A stretch of 64,000 bases of DNA from Umbilicaria muhlenbergii (Eukaryota; Ascomycota; Lecanoromycetes; Umbilicariales; Umbilicariaceae), in the NCBI GenBank assembly GCA_000611775.1, contig KK106982.1, positions 2,092,643-2,156,642 of the forward strand. The letters run 5' to 3'. The notes below the pieces were generated by a model. It did not search any database. It was not told the DNA's origin and saw only the letters and a list, made by a program, of their open reading frames with translations. A program made the position numbers and the translations under genes. Positions 57,675 through 64,000 of this stretch are shown piece after piece; the first letter of the stretch is position 1, and each line of letters starts with the position of its first letter.

Positions 57675-58597
57675 TCACCCATTGACGGCCGTAAACCCAC
57701 CCTCTCCCTTGCCCTCCCCCTCCCCCATGTCCACATCTCCCTCGCCCGCGTCGCGTTCTCCCCTCCCCGCCGCACTCGCCCCAGCCCTTGCCCTCCTCCT
57801 CCACGCCTCCGTCTCCGTCTGCCACCTCCGCATCCTCTCCTCATACTTGTCGTTCCACGGCCTCTTCTCCTCCTCGTCCATCTCCCGCCACTGCCTCTGC
57901 GCCACATCCCGGATTTCATCCTCGCTCCGCCCCAGAGCGTCCGGCTGCTGCGTCGCGCCGTTGAGGAATTGGCTGTCGATGAAGTCGTCGATGGGAACGG
58001 GAGGCCGCACGGGCGCCGTGCGCGAGGACGGGTCGTGCGCGGGGGTTATGGTTGTGATGGGGGCGGCACCGTTGGGGCGGGAGTGCGAGGGCGTGGTGGG
58101 GGGTGGGGCGGACGGCGGGGAGGTGTGCAGGTTGGAGGGGCCCGGGGGGGTGGGGTTTGGGCGGCGGTGGCCGCGTTTGGAGCGGAGGGGCTTTTCTTGG
58201 GGCTGGAGAGAGAATGAGTGGACGCGTTAATGGACTTTTCACGAGGGTTTGGGGGATGCTGGTGGACGAAAGAGATTCGCACCGTTGGTGGTCCTTCACT
58301 GCTGCCCTCGCTGTCCTCGTCGTAGGTTCCATTGAGGCCGTTGACGCCGTGGCCGTTCTTGCGCATGCGTTTGCCGAGGGTTTCGAGGAGGAAGGCGCGT
58401 TCGAGGCGCATTTTGCGGATTCCGCGCATGAGGCGTACTTTGCGGATGCGGTAGGCGTCGTTGCTCTCTTCGACTTCGTTCATGCGTCTTTTGAGGTCGA
58501 TGCATTTGTTGCGGTAGGCGGTTTCGACAGAGGGAGGGAGTGTTGGAGGGATGCTTCCCGTCGCCGCTGATGGGCGGGGGGTATATGCGGAGGCCAT
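57675..58597 (-). CDS. HMG-box protein, Nhp10-like (INO80 complex)
   Basis: 280 residues from exons 58597-58283 and 58202-57675. The N-terminal part is a coiled coil typical of fungal Nhp10 (SVETAYRNKCIDLKRRMNEVEESNDAYRIRK, then RLERAFLLETLGKR). The intron joins EGPPT to PQEKPLRSKRGHRRPNP, restoring the conserved basic RSKRGHR. A Pro/Ser/Thr-rich linker follows. The C-terminal HMG-like region reads DDFIDSQFL, RDVAQRQWREMDEEEKRPWNDKYEERMRRW. It ends acidic and Gly-rich. In yeast Nhp10 is an INO80 remodelling subunit binding damaged DNA. The HMG box is weaker in its first helix than typical boxes. Confidence 0.78.
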
Positions 58598-59316
58598 ATG
58601 GCTTTGGACAGTTAAGTGTGGTGTTGGCAGGAGAGCTTGGATTGATTGAGTAGAGAACGAGACAGTAGTGGATCCTTTGGCTACTTTCGGTGCAGGTGCG
58701 CAATTGCAAACTGCAGAAAAGACGTACAGATGATGCTGATGCCTGTGAATCCTTCCTTCTACGGTCGAGCTTTAATGATCTGCCGTTCGATGCTGGACAG
58801 GTCAAAGATTCCAAACTTTACCGGTGGCTTTGGTAATGCTGCAGGATCGCAACAATTTGACAAGCACCCTGAAGCCCCAGCTACTGTCAATAGTGGCTGT
58901 TCAAACAAGTGTTGCACTGGCACTCCTGCTCAAAGGCAGGAGGTCTGAGGAGTCTACGTCGGTAAAGTGAGGCTACGGTAAGCTACAATAGGGGGAGCGC
59001 GACTAGCTTCTCACTCTCATCATCCTCTCACAGTCTCTGTCCAACCAATCGGCAGATCCTGTTTCGCCTCACTAAACCTGTCGAATCTGATTGTATCCAT
59101 TGTTGCAAAGTGAAGGGGAATGAGGCATCGTCTCTATGTAAGCTTTGCGGCTTCAGGCCACCTGCGGTACACTGCACCATGGCCTCCAGTCCTGCAAGTG
59201 CCAGCCATACAATGCGTCATAAATTGTACATACAGAAATGGAATGCCCCAAGTTATAATCATCAGCACAGCATATGAAATGCTGCAGTGTGGATCCTACC
59301 TTTACTAGACCCTTTC
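58598..59316. other. Intergenic between NHP10-like gene and P450
   Basis: 719 nt holding the NHP10-like upstream region and the P450 3' flank. Small frames occur (58646-58948, 59120-59308) but none is supported. Confidence 0.45.
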
Positions 59317-61493
59317 TCACGAAGCTAGCATGGTCATGTTGGCTTTCACATGGTTCCCAAGGAATTTAGGAACGAATCCCTCACGCCAGAGGAGTTCGTC
59401 TGGACTATGAAGCGTCAATAGAGCTCCCATACGAGCTTAGTGCCAGTTGTTCACTAGGATAATATACCTTGATTGGTCCAGCGTCATGTCAAATTTGCGA
59501 AAGATGTAGGCAAACGCGAGTCGTAACTCCGCCCATGCCAGGCTATGACCAAGTTTAGTTCTGTGATTGTAGATTTGTAAAATGGGGAAGGTTTGGACTT
59601 ACTTCATCCCTAGACACATCCGAGGCCCTTTGGAGAAAGCCACAAGCCAATGATCAAGATTCGCATGCTCGAGCCATCGCTCAGGCCGAAACTCATTGGG
59701 CTAGATGTAGGATAGCATCAGCACTCACGTGAACGAAAGACAGGTGTCTAACAGCAATGTTTGTTACCTCGGGAAAGAGCTTTGAGTCGTAATGGACGAA
59801 AACGCTGCTGCAAGATACTATGGTCTGTCACTCGAGGTCAGCATTTGGGACTATTATCAACCTCAGTTCATCGCTTTGGAACATCACATGCAAACCGGCT
59901 CTGTAGGACTGAAAGATGCCACGGAAAGCTAATGTAAACAAGTTGGTTGCTACGCAACCAAAACCTGGTTCTGGGATACGGAAACCTACCCCTGCCGGAA
60001 CGTACGTCTCGCAGATTTTGGCGCCCCCTGGCGGTACAATTCGCAGAAGGCCTGTTACCACGCCAGTGGTCATTCGAAGAGATTCTTTGATGATCGCATT
60101 CAAGTATGGCAAACTCTCTAGGTCTTGAAGATTCGGTTCCTGCTTCAGCACCGGCCATAGTGCTTGTAGTTCCTGCTTGAATGCTTGATAAGCCTTGGGA
60201 GATTTGAGCAGATAGTAGCTTCCGAGCATCAGAGCATTTGCTGTTGTGTCGGCACCAGCAAACAAGAAATTCACACCCTCTTCATATAAGCTTCTTTCAG
60301 AAGGAACTGTTTTGGTTTTGTATGCTTCTTCGTTCATGAGCTGATGATACATGGTCATAGAATGAGGTAAATGACTGATCTGCTCCGGGTTCTCTGTAAG
60401 ATTGCCGATTTGCTGTTCAAGGAACTATATTTGTTCAGATATCATAAATCAAAGAGTCTTCGAGGAATCCTTTACCTGCTGCAGATCAACCATCCCAGCC
60501 GTAGCTGGGTTGAGCCTGCTTAGTAGACGTGGCGGACAATGTGTGATTATGGCCTTATATGTATCTGAATGCTTGATGCGAATTGCTTCCACTAAAAGAG
60601 GTTCCATAGCAAGTACCAACGGTGCTCTGAATTCGGATTCTTCGATAGCGTTAACTGAATGGCCGAAGCATAGATAGGTAATAATGTCTATAGTCAGACA
60701 ACGATATCCATAGAAAAGATCTGCGGGTTTTCCAGCCTCGCTCTGACGCTGAAAGGCGGCACTGAGAGCATTGATCTGTGAAGTTCAGCCCTGATCCTAC
60801 TTATGGGGAGTTGTTTTATGGAGGGACGAAGGGGTAAAGAGTTTTAGGGGGAGTACCTTGTCTACGATGAGGACTTGGGCTTGTTTAACCGCCTTCGTGG
60901 AAAACATGGGTCTCAGGGCATCTTGTCTTTCTTTAGCGTCGCTATATGTGAGGAACCCGAAGGATGAGGTATCTGCGCCAGCGCTCTGGTACAGCCTTCT
61001 TTCCTTATCCCAACGATTTCTGTTGTTGTATATATCATGGTATGCCTGCGGTTGAGCAAAATGCAGCTAAGATGTGTCAGGATTCGATCTTTTGCTGGCG
61101 CTCTGCGAACGTTTCGAGTACCTCATCTGGGCCAACTCGGACAATATCACCTGGCGAGTTCATGACTTATCAGATCGAGTGCTGCCCCTCTGTGGAAGAG
61201 GACCATGACTGGTGCTACATACCATAGGTGTTGTGAAGTTCTTCCAAAACGTGGACAAATGAGCGGTTCAAGATGCATTCGACATAAGCTCGCCAGAACC
61301 TTGTCGCACCTGCTACTCTAGGTCCCGGAAAGGCGGCAAGAGGGTGGAAATAGAGGTTGTAGACAATATTCTGAAGGATGAAGGAGAACGGTACGATGAA
61401 TGCAACGGCTAAACCAGAAGAAAAAGATGGGTGTACCACCCAATCAATCGCTTTCAACATTGCAGTGGTAGGGAGATGCGCCATTGAGTGCAA
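59317..61493 (-). CDS. Cytochrome P450 monooxygenase, microsomal
   Basis: Complete class II P450 of 526 residues over nine exons on the minus strand: 61493-61223, 61150-61122 (29 nt), 61066-60857, 60775-60476, 60424-59990, 59824-59768, 59700-59603, 59560-59468 and 59404-59317. An N-terminal membrane anchor (AVAFIVPFSFILQNIVYNLYFHPLAAFPGPR) leads into the fold. Motifs are DIVRVGPDEL, the I-helix AGADTTANAL, the K-helix KESLR, PNEFRPERWL and the haem loop FSKGPRMCLGM (Cys463). The last exon gives REGFVPKFLGNHVKA. The pattern is that of fungal P450s acting on terpenoid or other hydrophobic substrates, but the substrate is unknown. Starts at 61493 or 61460 are both possible. With the hydrolase beyond it, it may belong to a metabolic cluster. 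Confidence 0.87.
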
Positions 61494-62558
61494 TATAGAG
61501 AACCCACGAGCGCCACAGTAATCTTAAAAGGAAGATGGGCTCCTGGCAAGACACAACCAAGACCTCATAAAAGTAGGAGGAACCCCTAGCTAGACCCGCG
61601 AGATAGCTTACCGCGAAACACGACAAGCCAAAACGTGACTTGTGGTAGGAACTAAGGTACTTCTTACAGATGCAAGTCGTCAAGGTAGTTGTGAATCGAT
61701 GCATGTACGTTACATCGTTCCTGCGCCACTTTTGAAGAGAAGAGAAAGCAGACGCATCGATTGGTGCGGGGACTTCCAAAAGATAATTAGCGGGATTGTA
61801 GAGGGTAGGGTATCCGTAGGCACTGATGGCACAGATAGTGATGCGCCTTGCGAAGAGGACATATACTAGATCGGCAAAGCCATTCGTCGATAGTGACAAC
61901 GGTTCCACCTGTCAAACTGCGGAGGTATTCCATTCCCTGCATTGAACCCGGGCCCTCAGCCTTTAGCTGCAGAATAGACACATGCTGGGCCTCCACCTGA
62001 TGCAACAACAGTCGTACGAGTAATTTAGACGGAATACCCTACGGAAGTACACCAGAGTGGACCAGGCCAGGAGTCAGCGCCTAAGGTAATCTCACATCGC
62101 GTAGCTCGAAGCTTGAACCGTTTCCGCCAAGTCCTTAGAGACGTAACCGTGATCGAGGCTTGGGAAAAACCGTCAACATCAACAGTGAAAAATGACCATA
62201 CATCAATTACTTCGGCCACAAGAACAACGTATGGCATTGCGCGAGAACACATGCGAGGATCAGTTGACAGTAGTTTGATCCGAGAAGGACTTGCTCTGTC
62301 TAAGGCACTGATTACAACCAGAATTCGGGTCTCTGTCAAATAGCCGATCTCAGGCGTGGGCATAGAATAAGTACCAGTCGCCGGCAGGACAACTTCTCAA
62401 TGCTACGGCAACGAAAGCTATGTAGATCTTCAAATTGGACATTGTAGAGATCAATGGGTTCTACCACCTCTGCGTTGAACTTTCCCAAAATCTTCTCTTG
62501 ATTTAAAGTATTCGAGGAGACCTCCTGCTGAAAACTGGCACTTACTTTGTCCACACGC
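61494..62558. other. Intergenic between P450 and hydrolase, no supported gene
   Basis: 1.07 kb. Minus-strand frames at 61494-61908 (YGYPTLYNPANYLLEVP) and 62025-62554 are open for 100 codons or more but show no recognisable domain. They could be chance or parts of an unknown spliced gene. Confidence 0.4.
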
Positions 62559-64000
62559 CTACTCTTCGACTACACTATTGATAAAATCCACAATAGCCTC
62601 GGCTGTCCGTTCGGGTGCTTCCTCCGCGAAGAAATGCCCTACGTCGCCATCAAGGCCCTCCGTTTTCAACGTCCCTTTTGGCCCGACCCATTCTTTCCAA
62701 ACCTCGGCGACATTATGCCGGCTGCCCAGATAGCTCTCCGAGTACAGAACGAGCGTCGGCATCTCGATCTTCTTCCCCAGCGCTTGGTCTCGCTTCTGCA
62801 GCCGCACGTCCTCGTCCGCGCCAGCGCGGTAGTCCTCGCAACTGGCTTTGACCACTTCATGATTTGCAAAGTAATTACTGTAGACCTCTATAGCGTCATT
62901 CGCGCGGAATGATTCTTGGCCGGTTTTGCTCTTGCCGACCCAGCGCTCGCAGCAAGCAGAGCACCAGGCGGGGCCCCCTGATGCCGATATCATAGAGGTT
63001 GCTAAATCAACGTTGGCGAGGAACGGCCAGTGGAAGCTGCCAGCTGCAGCCTTACTATCGGCGAATGACTCCCACTGGACAACCGTGGGTACAATGTCCA
63101 ATAAGATGGTACCGATGATGTTGAAATCCGTAGCATAGTCTTGAGCGTCGACCGCTAGACGATGACAGACCCGAGCACCTCGATCATGTCCTGCGATGAT
63201 AATCTTCGGCTGATGTTCGTTTTTCGTGATGCCTCTGAGGGTCCATTTCAAGGCATCAAGTATGACTTTGCCAGTACTCTGCTTGTCTTGCGCGATGCGC
63301 GAGGGTGTGCTTTTACCGTATCCAGGCAACTTTGACACACGTGTGAGACGAAAGCACATAGGAGTAATAGAATAAAGGGAACTCACATCTGGAATGAACA
63401 ATGGTATGGAAATTGGTAGACGTGGAATAACCTGATGCGCATGCAGCATGTCAGGTTATGACCTACGCAGAAAGGAATATAATGCAGGAATCTTGGTAAA
63501 TACATGGCGCCATCTGAGGGCTCACCAGCGTTAGCAGAGACCTCTACTACAAAAGCTTTTCTCGCCATGTGTTCGGGTCTGACAAGACGACTTTCGGTGT
63601 TGAGACGGAATTGGACGCAAAGCAGTACTTCAACAAGTGTATTCCAGTTATTGCTCAGCAACTACACTATACTTACGAACAGCAGTAGCAACCGAGAGGA
63701 TGGCAAAGCTGAACATGGAAAGCAAATAGTTTCCATCAGGTAAACGTAGATACTCGACAGACCCAGATATGTGAAGACATAGCATGTAGAGGCAGGTATG
63801 GAAGGGAACCCTCAGATCGCGACAGCCGCCACTGCATCACGGATCTCTCACTCACATACATATAACTTCTGCAACAAAATCAGCAAAGTGACAATCTATG
63901 GGTGAGGGACCGTATCAGTTCACGTACGACTGCGGATAACCATGGAGGAGGACTAGGACCGGCTGAGGAGGTTTGTCTTTCTCCACATTGCCAAGCCCGC
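62559..64000 (-). CDS. Alpha/beta hydrolase, epoxide hydrolase / haloacetate dehalogenase type (5' end missing)
   Basis: Hydrolase with an aspartate nucleophile. Secure exons on the minus strand: 63329-62559 (257 codons with stop) and 63431-63387. At the window edge, 64000-63928 codes for PQPVLVLLHGYPQ, the oxyanion motif, and continues beyond the window. Motifs: HGYP, FIPD-LPGYGKSTPSR across the intron, the nucleophile elbow AGHDRGARV (Asp), and the His loop DVGHFFAEEAPERTAEAI. A piece after a TTGCAG acceptor at 63868 reads SSYM, but the link from there to VIPRLPISIP at 63431 is not resolved; about 430 nt lie between. Fluoroacetate dehalogenase and epoxide hydrolase share this layout, so the substrate is open. 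Confidence 0.75.

Noticed and set aside
61915-61960. Possible tRNA T-arm (GGGTTCAATGC on the minus strand)
   Set aside because: The flanks do not pair into a T-stem and no A-box, anticodon arm or acceptor stem lies at the right distance.

Overview
The window is a gene-dense piece of a filamentous ascomycete nuclear genome (Pezizomycotina; Dothideomycetes or Eurotiomycetes fit best, by inference). The signs are short GT-AG introns of about 50-80 nt in most genes, small intergenic gaps, and several typical Pezizomycotina proteins: a velvet regulator, a GPI-type GH76 wall enzyme, Snx41, a very large multi-exon USP-type protease and a microsomal P450. I recognised no tRNA, rRNA, CRISPR array, DNA transposon, LINE, SINE or virus-like element.

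Layout, left to right. 1-10 kb: PFS2 (cut by the window edge), the peroxin PEX8 with a C-terminal SKL, a TMEM170-like membrane protein, a butanediol-type dehydrogenase and the RNase P/MRP subunit POP3. 10-19 kb: one giant ubiquitin hydrolase of 11 exons. 19-27 kb: a small secreted protein of unknown function, TFIIE-alpha, PUS1 and a GH76 cell-wall mannanase. 27-36 kb: SNX41 and tafazzin TAZ1 (divergent), a mitochondrial phosphate carrier, an AT-rich gap and an HSL-type esterase. 36-42 kb: an RBBP6-type RING protein with an RS-like tail, then CTP synthase. 42-48 kb: 5.6 kb with no recognisable gene but several short tandem repeats, lying upstream of a velvet-domain regulator. 49-58 kb: a Sel1/TPR protein ending at an apparently early TAG, UTP16, an unknown disordered protein that overlaps UTP16 tail to tail, an RMD1/RMD8-type DUF155 protein and an NHP10-like HMG protein. 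59-64 kb: a complete P450 and a partial alpha/beta hydrolase, possibly the edge of a metabolic cluster.

Most genes are housekeeping and unrelated to each other. Functional themes are RNA processing (PFS2, POP3, PUS1, UTP16, perhaps the RING protein), organelles and lipids (PEX8, TAZ1, phosphate carrier, SNX41), wall and morphology (GH76, velvet), and small-molecule metabolism at the right edge. Exon coordinates are my own splice reconstructions. For nearly every multi-exon gene the summed exon lengths are a multiple of three and the junctions restore family motifs. The exceptions are the CTP synthase exon 2/3 junction and the 5' part of the right-edge hydrolase.
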